A DNA stretch of 64,000 nt from G11 sp947167445 (GTDB lineage Bacteria; Bacillota; Clostridia; Lachnospirales; Lachnospiraceae), in contig CAMVID010000014.1 of NCBI GenBank assembly GCA_947167445.1, positions 1 through 64,000 on the forward strand. The letters run 5' to 3'. Position 1 is the first letter of the stretch. The number at the start of each line of letters is the position of its first letter. The notes under the pieces were generated by a model. It was not told the origin of the DNA. It saw only the letters and a program-made list of their open reading frames with translations, and made no database searches. The position numbers and the translations under genes are program-made. Shown in pieces: positions 51,260-59,702 of this stretch.

Positions 51260-52062
51260 TATTCATCCCCCTCCTTATCCAAGTCTATTATTTCAAAATC
51301 GTCTGTCTCTACAACTTCTTCAACGATTTCCACCGTCTCGTTTTCGGTCTCCACGATCATTTCTTCTCGTCTGTAGGAACATCCCATTTCGCCGCATGCA
51401 CTGCAATCACTTGCACAGCCACTTCCCAGGGCGTCAACGTTAATGATCTTGCTCTTCTTGCCCTTGGACTCGTAATGATTCTTGATTGCATTCTGAGCTG
51501 CGGTAAGAGCCGCAAGAACAAAGAAAGCACCTGGAGCCATAACAAAGATTCCGATTGGTGTAAAGCTTTCAGGCATTACTGTATTTCCAAATACCGCTCC
51601 GCTTCCCAAAAGTTCTCTTACTGCACCGATTATGGTAAGTGCCAGGGTAAAACCAAGGCCCATTCCGATGCCGTCGAAGAATGAAGGAATCACAGGGTTC
51701 TTTGAAGCGTATGCCTCGGCTCTTCCAAGGATAATACAGTTAACAACAATAAGAGGAATATAGATTCCAAGGCTCGCATATAAAGAAGGCAAATATCCCT
51801 GAATAAGAAGCTGTACCATTGTAACAAATGAAGCGATTACAACGATAAACGCAGGTATTCTTACCTTGTCGGGGATAATGTTTCTCAATGCGGAAATAAT
51901 GGCATTACTTAAAGCCAAAACCACCGCTGTGGAAAGACCCATTCCAAGTCCGTTGATTGCTGATGTGGTTACTGCCAGTGTGGGACACATACCAAGCATC
52001 AGTACGAAGGTGGGATTTTCTCGAATAATACCGTTAAATAAACGTTCACCTATCTTATTCAT
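51259..52062 (-). CDS. rnfE: Rnf complex subunit E with a cysteine-rich C-terminal tail
   Basis: Membrane partner of RnfA. The 267-residue protein has six TM helices and the cluster motifs LGMCPTLAVT and VNCIILGRAE. After residue 200 it carries an extra tail of about 60 residues: a Cys motif (GCASDCSACGEMGC, C-x3-C-x2-C-x4-C) and a very acidic end. RnfE is normally about 200-230 residues, so the tail is an addition that may bind another metal or dock ferredoxin; that use is inference. It follows rnfG directly. Confidence 0.94.
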   Translation of the reverse strand: MNKIGERLFNGIIRENPTFVLMLGMCPTLAVTTSAINGLGMGLSTAVVLALSNAIISALRNIIPDKVRIPAFIVVIASFVTMVQLLIQGYLPSLYASLGIYIPLIVVNCIILGRAEAYASKNPVIPSFFDGIGMGLGFTLALTIIGAVRELLGSGAVFGNTVMPESFTPIGIFVMAPGAFFVLAALTAAQNAIKNHYESKGKKSKIINVDALGSGCASDCSACGEMGCSYRREEMIVETENETVEIVEEVVETDDFEIIDLDKEGDE

Positions 52063-52686
52063 TTACTCCACCTCCTTTAATTCCTGCGAGAAGAAGTATA
52101 ATCCGCCGTTAACGGCATTGGTTACCGCATTGGTGGTAATTGTTGCTCCGCTTATGGCATCAATCTGATTATCCATAACCGCACCGGATTTGGTATACTC
52201 AAACTTCTCAACATTTTTATTAAAGAACTGAGGTTTCAGAACTTCATCCGCTCTCATACCAAGACCTGCAGTCTCGGAAATATCAAGGATGGAGATTCCA
52301 TTGAGAGTTCCGTCGTTTTTGATACCCATTGTAAACTTAATGTCTCCGCCGTAACCCTCTGAGGATGTAACGGTCAAAACGTAACCTATGGGGTTGCCGT
52401 TTCCGTCAAGTGCACACCTTATTGTATCGCTGAGTGTTACTTTGCCATATCCTCCGGCTGCAATAACAGAGTTGGCTTTCTCAAGGTCATAATCATAGTC
52501 TTCAAAAGATGTTGCACCTGCAAACACTTCCTTGCAGGCATTCTGTAATGCCAGCTCTTCCTGATATCTGATGGGTTCCTTCGTAACCGAATATACAAGG
52601 CCCAAAAGGATTCCGGCTATCAATGTAATTGCAACCAGAATTCCGGCATCGTGAAGAAGATTTTGTAAGTCGCTTCTCTTATTCAT
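52063..52686 (-). CDS. rnfG: Rnf complex subunit G, FMN-binding
   Basis: Extracytoplasmic flavoprotein subunit with covalently bound FMN. The 207-residue protein has one N-terminal TM helix (about 10-32) and an FMN-binding domain ending in AISGATITTNAVTNAV; the SGAT-T motif is where FMN is attached to threonine by ApbE. The rnfD gene overlaps its start by 8 bp. No apbE gene lies in the window. Confidence 0.95.
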   Translation of the reverse strand: MNKRSDLQNLLHDAGILVAITLIAGILLGLVYSVTKEPIRYQEELALQNACKEVFAGATSFEDYDYDLEKANSVIAAGGYGKVTLSDTIRCALDGNGNPIGYVLTVTSSEGYGGDIKFTMGIKNDGTLNGISILDISETAGLGMRADEVLKPQFFNKNVEKFEYTKSGAVMDNQIDAISGATITTNAVTNAVNGGLYFFSQELKEVE

Positions 52687-53611
52687 GCTTCTTACCTCCT
52701 ACTCCAAACGCCCTGGGCATGGTCCATTTCTCAATCAAAGGAACAAGCAGGTTGCTTAATATAATCGCATAGGAAACACCCTCTGCAGAAGGTCCGAAAA
52801 TTCTGAATATGCCTGTAAGGATACCAAGAATAATTCCATATACATACTGGCCCTTTACGGTTACAGGGCGTGTAACGTAATCTGTGGCCATGAAAAATGC
52901 TCCCAGCATAAGTCCGCCGCCTGAAAGCTGTGCCGCAATATATGCAGGATTGAATCCATAGCCTCCAAAGATTACAACAAAGATTACGAAAGTAACAATG
53001 TATGACCCCGGAATTCTAAGGTCTATAACTCCGGTTGCAAGCAAAATGCAGGCACCGATCACAATGGCGATTACGCTGGTTTCACCAATGGTACCGCCGG
53101 TTCGTCCGATTACCATATCAAGGATGTTAACCTCTGCGCCGCTCTTAAGTAAGGCCAAAGGTGTTGCACCCGAATATGCGTCACAGTTAAAGTTGGTCAT
53201 GATTGCGGGGAAGGAAATAACAAGAAAACATCTTGCGCCCAAAGCAGGGTTCATGAAGTTCTCTCCAAGTCCCCCAAAGAGACATTTAACAACAAGAATC
53301 GCAAAAATGCCTCCAAGGATTCCAATCCACCAGGGTGCTCCCACGGGAAGGTTAAGTCCCAAAAGCATTCCGGTTACAACCGCTGACAAATCAGAAACTG
53401 TCTGTTTCTTTTTGATAATAAGATTAAAAACAAATTCTGTAAGCACGCAGGCTGCTACAGTTATAAGCACGTGTACGGCAGCCATAATGCCGAAATTATA
53501 AATTCCAAATCCGAAAGCAGGAAGCAAAGCCACAACTACAAGAAGCATAATGGAACTTGTAGATTCCTTTGACCTGACATGGGGATTGGATGATACTTTC
53601 ATCATGCTCAT
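52679..53611 (-). CDS. rnfD: Rnf complex subunit D
   Basis: Membrane subunit of the NQR2/RnfD/RnfE family. The ATG at 53611 has AGGAGGAGAAGAC upstream; an ATG or TTG-initiated frame further up overlaps that site. The roughly 310-residue protein has about nine TM helices and the motif AYSGATPLALLK, in which the Thr of SGAT carries covalent FMN. Order and spacing are as usual between rnfC and rnfG. Confidence 0.95.
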   Translation of the reverse strand: MSMMKVSSNPHVRSKESTSSIMLLVVVALLPAFGFGIYNFGIMAAVHVLITVAACVLTEFVFNLIIKKKQTVSDLSAVVTGMLLGLNLPVGAPWWIGILGGIFAILVVKCLFGGLGENFMNPALGARCFLVISFPAIMTNFNCDAYSGATPLALLKSGAEVNILDMVIGRTGGTIGETSVIAIVIGACILLATGVIDLRIPGSYIVTFVIFVVIFGGYGFNPAYIAAQLSGGGLMLGAFFMATDYVTRPVTVKGQYVYGIILGILTGIFRIFGPSAEGVSYAIILSNLLVPLIEKWTMPRAFGVGGKKHE

Positions 53612-53622
53612 GTCTTCTCCTC

Positions 53623-54939
53623 CTACTTCTTTTTCTTTGCCAGGCAAATCTTACGCATGGACTTAATAGCCTGGGTCAATGGTCTCTTGGCGGGACAGAT
53701 GAAACTGCAGCATCCGCATTCGCAGCATTCCATTCCGTTATTCTTTATGAAGGCTTCCTCATCACCGTTCTCCGCAAATTCAGCAAGGAACTTGGGAACG
53801 ACGTTTCCGGGGCAGGCCTCAACACATCGTCCGCAGTTGATGCAGGCTGTAGGCTCCATCTCGGACACATCATCCTTTGTCAGAGCCAAAAGTGCACTGG
53901 CTGTCTTAGTTGTAGGAAGGTCTAAATCGAATATTCCAAATCCCATCATGGGACCACCGGATACAATCTTAACAGGCTCTGTTTTAAAACCACCGGCCTC
54001 TTCGATAAGTTCGCTGTAATTGGTTCCTATGTGCACCTTAAAGTTTCTGGGATCTGCCACCGCATCACCTGTTACGGTAACAATCCTTTCCATCAAAGGC
54101 TTGCCTTCCAAAACTGCAGCTCTGATAGCAACAACGGTATCAACGTTATCAACAACGCAGCCTGCATCTGCAGGAAGCATTTTGGAGTTGATGCTTCGTC
54201 CTGTGGTTGCATAAATAAGCTGACGCTCAGCGCCCTGAGGATATTTGGTCTTAAGGGCTTTAACTGAGATTAAGGGGTCTGATTTTACAATGGCTTTAAG
54301 CTTTCTTATGGCTTCGGGTTTATTGTCCTCCACCGCAAGAATTCCGTGGGCATTGTCAAAGAGACGTAACATAACTCTCAGTCCTTCAACAACCTTCTCA
54401 GGCTCCTCAATCATTCTTCTGTAGTCACTGGTAAGGTAAGGTTCACACTCTGCACAGTTGACTATACAGTAATCGATAGCATCGGGGTCCTTGGGGGAAA
54501 GCTTGATAAACGTAGGAAATCCTGCGCCGCCCATTCCGACAACTCCGGCCTTTTTCACCCTCTCAATAATCTCTTCTTTTGAATAGTCATCCAGGTCCTT
54601 TCCTGCATCGTATTCAACTTCTTCGTACAATCCGTCATTCTCAATGACGATACTGTTTATTAAATCTCCTGTAACCACCCTTCTGGGTTCAATACATTTC
54701 ACAGTGCCTGAAACAGATGAATAAATGGGTGCAGAAACAAAGCCGCTTGCTTCGGCTATCATCTGGCCCCTTAACACTCTGTCGCCTTTGGCTACTATGG
54801 GGGTTGCGGGTGCACCTATATGCTGTGAAACCGGATATACCAAATCGCCCTTGGGCAGAACCTCTCTTATGGGTTTGTCCTTGGACAAGGCTTTACCGTC
54901 ATAGGGGTGAATGCCGCCTTTAAATGTAAGTCTTGCCAT
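53623..54939 (-). CDS. rnfC: Rnf complex subunit C, NADH-binding
   Basis: Peripheral subunit that hands electrons to NAD+. The 438-residue protein has an N-terminal barrel-sandwich domain (TFKGGIHPYDGKA), the NADH/FMN-binding Complex1_51K-like domain with GVVGMGGAGFPTFIKL, an SLBB domain, and two ferredoxin motifs (CINCGRCVEACP, CCECGCCSFICP). It lacks the long C-terminal repeats seen in some proteobacterial RnfC. It is the first gene of the operon, read from the shared divergent promoter region. Confidence 0.96.
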   Translation of the reverse strand: MARLTFKGGIHPYDGKALSKDKPIREVLPKGDLVYPVSQHIGAPATPIVAKGDRVLRGQMIAEASGFVSAPIYSSVSGTVKCIEPRRVVTGDLINSIVIENDGLYEEVEYDAGKDLDDYSKEEIIERVKKAGVVGMGGAGFPTFIKLSPKDPDAIDYCIVNCAECEPYLTSDYRRMIEEPEKVVEGLRVMLRLFDNAHGILAVEDNKPEAIRKLKAIVKSDPLISVKALKTKYPQGAERQLIYATTGRSINSKMLPADAGCVVDNVDTVVAIRAAVLEGKPLMERIVTVTGDAVADPRNFKVHIGTNYSELIEEAGGFKTEPVKIVSGGPMMGFGIFDLDLPTTKTASALLALTKDDVSEMEPTACINCGRCVEACPGNVVPKFLAEFAENGDEEAFIKNNGMECCECGCCSFICPAKRPLTQAIKSMRKICLAKKKK

Positions 54940-54975
54940 AGATATTCCTCTTTCTTAAATAGTCAAACATCTTTT

Positions 54976-55003
54976 TTATTATACCCCATTTATGGTATAA
55001 TAA
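54976..55003. promoter_or_regulatory. Symmetric overlapping divergent promoters, rnfC and yprB-like gene
   Basis: A 10-bp inverted repeat TTATTATACC / GGTATAATAA with an 8-bp centre holds one TATAAT per strand: minus at 54978-54983 for rnf, plus at 54996-55001 for the nuclease gene. Each candidate -35 (TTTTTA) lies beyond the other's -10 box, so the two polymerases should compete. Confidence 0.65.
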
Positions 55004-55041
55004 AAACACTTAGCGACTGAATTTAGGAAGGATTTTCTATA

Positions 55042-56154
55042 ATGAAAAAAAGGGTAATATTTCTTAGTGACTACAAATTAAGCTATCCTGTTGAGAAGAT
55101 AGCTGACCCTAAGGATATCCTTTTTGTCGACATCGAAACAACCGGATTTACAGCCAAAGGTTCTGCTTTATACCTCATCGGCTGTGTATGGAATAACGGC
55201 AAAGGTTACGTAATAACCCAGTTTATGGCCGATACATATGAGTCGGAAAAGGATGTACTTTCTGCTTTCTTTACTTTCTCATCTTCATTTAAGGTATTGG
55301 TACACTTTAACGGAAACAATTTTGATATTCCGTTCTTAAAAGAAAAAGCAAAACAATATAAAATGGAAAACGCTCTTGAGCGCCTTGAAGGAGTCGATCT
55401 GTACAGGCGGATCAATCCCTACAAGTCCATGCTTAAGCTTCCGAACTGTAAACAGAAAACCATCGAAAAGTTCCTGGGAATACACAGGGAAGACCCCTAC
55501 AGCGGCGGCGATTTAATCGGTGTTTACCATGCATATGTAAAGGATCACGATCCTGCCAAGGAGAACGATCTCTTCCTTCATAACAGAGATGACCTTTTGG
55601 GAATGCTGGCTATTCTCCCCATGTTAAACTATTTCGATTTGTTTGCAGGTCCTCTTACAGTTGTGGCTGCCCAGGCCAACACCTACACCAACGTTCACGG
55701 AGAGGAATGCAAGGAACTTGTTATGACTGCAAAGATTCCTTCGGACATTCCCACACCCATTAGCGGTTCCGGAAAGGGCTGCTACTTCTCAGCCAAGAAC
55801 GGTGAGGTTGTTATCAAAGTGCCCATTGTGGAGAAAGAGCTTAAATACTTCTACTCCAATTATAAGGATTACTACTATCTTCCCGATGAAGACGTGGCTC
55901 TTCACAAGTCTGTTGCCAGCTTCGTTGATAAGGCCCATAGAACTCCTGCAAAGGCTTCCAATTGTTACACAAGAAGAGTTTCCACTTACATACCCGAATG
56001 GGAGCCCATAATCACTCCCTTCTTCAAGGAGGATTACCTTTCGAAGGACATGTATTTCGAATTAACGGATGAAATTAAAAAGAACAGGGAACTGTTCTCC
56101 GGATATGCCACCCACATCTTAACCTACATCGGATTGGGTCAGGGTCAGGCATAA
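55042..56154 (+). CDS. YprB-type ribonuclease H-like exonuclease
   Basis: The 370-residue protein has a DnaQ-like exonuclease fold: motif I FVDIETTGF, motif II VHFNGNNFDIPF and motif III HNRDDLLGML. This fits the YprB/RNase_H_2 domain of Firmicutes. The C-terminal half (about 205-370) has no recognised domain. A site with GGAAGG precedes the ATG. B. subtilis YprB sits next to a helicase gene; here no helicase is adjacent. It probably cleaves nucleic acid, but substrate is unknown. Confidence 0.85.
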   Translation: MKKRVIFLSDYKLSYPVEKIADPKDILFVDIETTGFTAKGSALYLIGCVWNNGKGYVITQFMADTYESEKDVLSAFFTFSSSFKVLVHFNGNNFDIPFLKEKAKQYKMENALERLEGVDLYRRINPYKSMLKLPNCKQKTIEKFLGIHREDPYSGGDLIGVYHAYVKDHDPAKENDLFLHNRDDLLGMLAILPMLNYFDLFAGPLTVVAAQANTYTNVHGEECKELVMTAKIPSDIPTPISGSGKGCYFSAKNGEVVIKVPIVEKELKYFYSNYKDYYYLPDEDVALHKSVASFVDKAHRTPAKASNCYTRRVSTYIPEWEPIITPFFKEDYLSKDMYFELTDEIKKNRELFSGYATHILTYIGLGQGQA

Positions 56155-56159
56155 AGACA

Positions 56160-56200
56160 TAAAAACAGCGGTGCGATTCATTTGAATCACACCACTTTAT
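56160..56200. terminator. Bidirectional terminator between the YprB-like gene and cheR
   Basis: Stem GGTGCGATTC / GAATCACACC (one G-U or C-A mismatch) with loop ATTT; the minus strand has a TTTTT tail, the plus strand an AT-rich tail. Confidence 0.75.
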
Positions 56201-56208
56201 TATTTGAT

Positions 56209-56991
56209 TTACTTCTCGGGCTTCACATAGAAGAAAGAACTTTGTCTGTCGAATCCCAATTCCTTATGGTTGATAATCTGCTCGGTACTTCCGATGAAGA
56301 GATAACCTCCGGGAACAAGGGCCTGGCAGAACTTCTTAAATACCTCATCCTTGGCTTCCTCTGTGAAGTAGATAAGAACGTTACGGCAAACAATCAGGTG
56401 ATAGTTTGTAGGATATGTATCTCTTAAAAGGTTGTGCTCCTTAAACTCTACACGAGACTTAATCTCATCAGATATCTGATAGGATGTACCAATCTTCGTG
56501 AAATACTTATCCTTGAATTCCTTGGGAAGTCCGGCAAGGCTCTTCTCATTATAGAGGCCAACCTTTGCCTTTCCGATAACCGTCTTATCCAAGTCTGTGG
56601 CAAAAATCTTAATCTTGTTAAGAGGCATGAACTTTGAGAGCACCATAACCAATGTGTAGGGCTCATCACCTGTGGAACAGGCCGCACTCCAAATCTTAAG
56701 GTTCTCACCATATTTCTTAATCAGCGCAGGAAGAACATTTTTCTCTAACAGTTGCCACTGGTCAGGGTTACGATAGAATTCAGACACGTTAATGGTTATG
56801 TAGTTGATGAACTCATCAAACATATCCTTATTGGTCTTAAGACATTCTACGTACTTGTCATACCCCTTGACACCGTTCTTGGCAATCAGCGCGTCGATAC
56901 GACGCTTCATCTGTTTCTCTTTGTAAGAGTTCAAATCTATTTTAGTAAGATCATAAACAGCCTTAACCAAATACTCGTAATCAAAAGCCAT
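56209..56991 (-). CDS. cheR: CheR-type protein-glutamate methyltransferase
   Basis: Methylates glutamates of chemoreceptors using S-adenosylmethionine. The 260-residue protein has the CheR N-terminal helical domain (MKRRIDALIAKNGVKGYDKY) and the SAM-binding domain (IWSAACSTGDEPYTLVMVL, NVLIYFTEEAKDEVFKKF, GGYLFIGSTEQI). No other chemotaxis gene is within 40 kb except the lone CheY-like gene at 7.4 kb. It lies 38 bp after the S1 gene, with no terminator between. Confidence 0.95.
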   Translation of the reverse strand: MAFDYEYLVKAVYDLTKIDLNSYKEKQMKRRIDALIAKNGVKGYDKYVECLKTNKDMFDEFINYITINVSEFYRNPDQWQLLEKNVLPALIKKYGENLKIWSAACSTGDEPYTLVMVLSKFMPLNKIKIFATDLDKTVIGKAKVGLYNEKSLAGLPKEFKDKYFTKIGTSYQISDEIKSRVEFKEHNLLRDTYPTNYHLIVCRNVLIYFTEEAKDEVFKKFCQALVPGGYLFIGSTEQIINHKELGFDRQSSFFYVKPEK

Positions 56992-57029
56992 AACAAATCC
57001 TCCTCGCAGAAAATCAATTATTTAAAGCT

Positions 57030-58190
57030 TTAGTTCTCTTCTTTAGCTTCCTCTGCCTCTGCAGCAATAACTGCATCGATGTCTACAGAAACTTCATCTG
57101 CATCATCCTCTTCCTTAGCTTCTTCCTTTTCGGGCTCGGGAGCTAAAAGAGCCTTGATGCTTAAGCTGATCTTCTTGTCAGCCTCGTTGAAGTCAACAAT
57201 CTTAGCTGTTACTTCATCGCCGAGTTTCAATACATCTGAAGGTTTGTCAATATGATCTTTGGAAATCTGTGAAACATGAAGAAGTGCGTCAACGCCTTCC
57301 TTAATTTCAACGAATGCACCGAAATCTGTCATTCTTGCAACTTTACCGGTTACAACGTTGCCGACAGCATATTCTTTAGCTGCATCCTTCCAAGGGTTAG
57401 CATCATCAAACTTGCATGAAAGAGCAATCTTGGTTCCGGAGATCTCCTTGATGAAGACTTTAACTTCATCGCCAACCTTGAATACCTTCTTGGGATTCTC
57501 AACTCTTCCCCAGCTCATCTCTGAGATGTGAAGGAGTCCGTCTGCTCCGCCAAGATCTATAAATGCACCGAAATCGGTTACATTCTTAACTGTACCGGTA
57601 ACAACGTCACCGACTTTAATCTTCTCGAATAAAGCCTTCTGAGCCTCTTCTCTCTTAGCTGTAAGAAGCTGTCTTCTGTCGCCGATGTATCTTCTTCTTT
57701 TGGGATTGTATTCGCTTACTACGAACTCAATCTCCTGTCCCGCATACTTGGAAAGATCCTTCTCGTATGTGTCTGATACAAGGCTTGCGGGGATAAAGAT
57801 TCTTACCTCATCCACTACTACGCTTAAGCCGCCCTCAAGTACCTGAGCAACTGTAGCCTTAAGTACTTCGTGATTCTCAAATGCTTCTTTGATTCTCTCA
57901 CTTCCCTGATCAGCAATGAGACGCTTGTATGTAAGAAGAACCTGTCCCTCACCGTCGTTAACCTTAACGACTTTAACAGTGATAGGATCGTCTTTCTTAA
58001 CAACGGTGGTCAAGTCGATGCTTGAATCGTTGCTGTACTCGTTCTTGGGAAGAATACCGTCAGCTTTGTATCCAATGTTAACGATAATCTCGTCGGGTTT
58101 AACATCGATGACTTTACCTTCAACTACCTCTCCTGCATGTATTGTTTTGAATGATTCCTCAAGCATTTGTTCAAAAGTTAATTCTGACAT
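57030..58190 (-). CDS. rpsA: Ribosomal protein S1 homologue with four S1 domains
   Basis: RNA-binding protein with four S1 repeats (about 14-85, 98-170, 185-255 and 270-342) and an acidic C-terminal tail. The ATG at 58190 (MSELTFEQ) has GAGGAGG upstream; that site lies in the last codons of ispH, which overlap this gene by 20 bp. In some clostridia the two are fused into one protein. At 386 residues it is shorter than six-domain E. coli S1 and like B. subtilis YpfD. Confidence 0.93.
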   Translation of the reverse strand: MSELTFEQMLEESFKTIHAGEVVEGKVIDVKPDEIIVNIGYKADGILPKNEYSNDSSIDLTTVVKKDDPITVKVVKVNDGEGQVLLTYKRLIADQGSERIKEAFENHEVLKATVAQVLEGGLSVVVDEVRIFIPASLVSDTYEKDLSKYAGQEIEFVVSEYNPKRRRYIGDRRQLLTAKREEAQKALFEKIKVGDVVTGTVKNVTDFGAFIDLGGADGLLHISEMSWGRVENPKKVFKVGDEVKVFIKEISGTKIALSCKFDDANPWKDAAKEYAVGNVVTGKVARMTDFGAFVEIKEGVDALLHVSQISKDHIDKPSDVLKLGDEVTAKIVDFNEADKKISLSIKALLAPEPEKEEAKEEDDADEVSVDIDAVIAAEAEEAKEEN

Positions 58191-59019
58191 AATTTTGAAC
58201 CTCCTCAATGATTTTGTTTGGGGTCGAGGCCCCTGCAGTAATTCCCACCAGCCGAACTGATTTAGGTAGTTCTAAATGCAAGTCATCCAGTGTTTGAATA
58301 AAATATGTGTGCACGCATTTCTTGCGACATATCTCAAATAACTTTTTCGTGTTAGAGCTGTTCATCCCCCCGATGACAATCATTGCATCAGCTTCGGTTG
58401 CCAATTCCTCAGCTGCCAATTGTCTATCTTCCGTCGCATTACATATAGTGTTCACAACAATAACATTGTACCCTTTTTTCTGAATAATTTCAACTATATG
58501 TTGAAATTTCTCGGCTTGAAAAGTCGTTTGTGAAACTATACAGATTTTTCTTCCGGATTCATTTGCGTAGGATTCAGCCTCTTCCTCGCTTTCTACGACG
58601 GTTGCGCCATTCTCGCACCATCCCACGATTCCAAGAACTTCCGGGTGCCCGGCATTGCCCACAATCACAATGTCTGCGCCGTTTTTGCTCTCTTTTGATA
58701 CCGTATTGTGTATACGTTTTACAAAGGGACATGTGGCATCTATAATTTCAAGTCCCTTTTCCTCCAAAGCGTCATACACCGCTTTCGAGACTCCGTGGGC
58801 TCTGATAACCACACTGCCCTCATTTAACTTAGCAATATCATCAATTGATTCAATTATTTCGACACCTTTTTTCTCAAGGTCCGACACAACGGTTTCGTTG
58901 TGAATAATCGGTCCGTAGGTATATATCTTTTTGCCCTGATCAAGAAGAGAATAGGCCTTTTCAACCGCTCTCTCAACTCCAAAGCAATAACCTAAGGACT
59001 TAGCCAACTTAACTTCCAC
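58171..59019 (-). CDS. ispH: 4-hydroxy-3-methylbut-2-enyl diphosphate reductase
   Basis: Last enzyme of the MEP isoprenoid pathway, with a [4Fe-4S] cluster. The 282-residue protein has the three conserved Cys regions: GYCFGVERAV (Cys12), DATCPFVKRIH, and NTICNATEDRQ. The proton donor Glu lies in this last motif. Its start overlaps the cmk stop, and its end overlaps the S1 gene in another frame. Confidence 0.97.
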   Translation of the reverse strand: MEVKLAKSLGYCFGVERAVEKAYSLLDQGKKIYTYGPIIHNETVVSDLEKKGVEIIESIDDIAKLNEGSVVIRAHGVSKAVYDALEEKGLEIIDATCPFVKRIHNTVSKESKNGADIVIVGNAGHPEVLGIVGWCENGATVVESEEEAESYANESGRKICIVSQTTFQAEKFQHIVEIIQKKGYNVIVVNTICNATEDRQLAAEELATEADAMIVIGGMNSSNTKKLFEICRKKCVHTYFIQTLDDLHLELPKSVRLVGITAGASTPNKIIEEVQNYVRINF

Positions 59020-59693
59020 TAAGCTCTTCCGCCCTTCTCGTGCGCTATATCTTCAATGGTCTTGCACACTTCATCAATGTTCATGTATGAGGTATCAACA
59101 AGAATAGCATCCTGTGCCTGTCTAAGGGGAGAATTCTCCCTTGTCATATCTCTCTTGTCTCTCTCAATAATGTCCTTTTCGATCGCATCGATATCTGGAT
59201 TCTCGCCTTTAGCCACCAGCTCGTCGAAACGTCTCTTGGCCCTCACCGCGCTGCTGGCGGTCAGGAAGATTTTAACATTTGCTTTGGGCAAAACCACGGT
59301 TCCTATATCCCTGCCATCCATGATGACATCTGCAGTTTCCGCTAATTTTTGCTGAAGCTCCACAAGTTTGGTTCGAACAGCGGCAAAAACACTGCACTTT
59401 GAAGCCATATTTCCCACTTCCTCTGTGCGAAGCCTTCCGGTTACATTCTCACCGTTAAGATAAACCTGCTGTTCACCGTTCTCGTATTTAATTGTTATGT
59501 CCGCATTCTTGCACTCTGCGCTTATGGCTGCTTCATCATCACCTGATATATTGTTGTTTAAAAGATGAATACCCATGGCGCGGTACATTGCGCCGGTATC
59601 AACATAGATAAGGCCTTCATCCTTTGCTATTTTCTTAGCGATTGTACTTTTTCCTGCTCCTGCAGGTCCATCGATTGCAATACTGTATCCCAT
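59019..59693 (-). CDS. cmk: Cytidylate kinase
   Basis: Phosphorylates CMP and dCMP. The 224-residue protein has the P-loop GPAGAGKSTIAK, a YVDTGAMYRA motif, and DGRDIGTVVLP. Order cmk-ispH-S1 is conserved among clostridia. It starts 9 bp after the flavoprotein gene, with ATGGGATAC after an AGGAG site. Confidence 0.97.
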   Translation of the reverse strand: MGYSIAIDGPAGAGKSTIAKKIAKDEGLIYVDTGAMYRAMGIHLLNNNISGDDEAAISAECKNADITIKYENGEQQVYLNGENVTGRLRTEEVGNMASKCSVFAAVRTKLVELQQKLAETADVIMDGRDIGTVVLPKANVKIFLTASSAVRAKRRFDELVAKGENPDIDAIEKDIIERDKRDMTRENSPLRQAQDAILVDTSYMNIDEVCKTIEDIAHEKGGRA

Positions 59694-59702
59694 ATATTTC
59701 TC

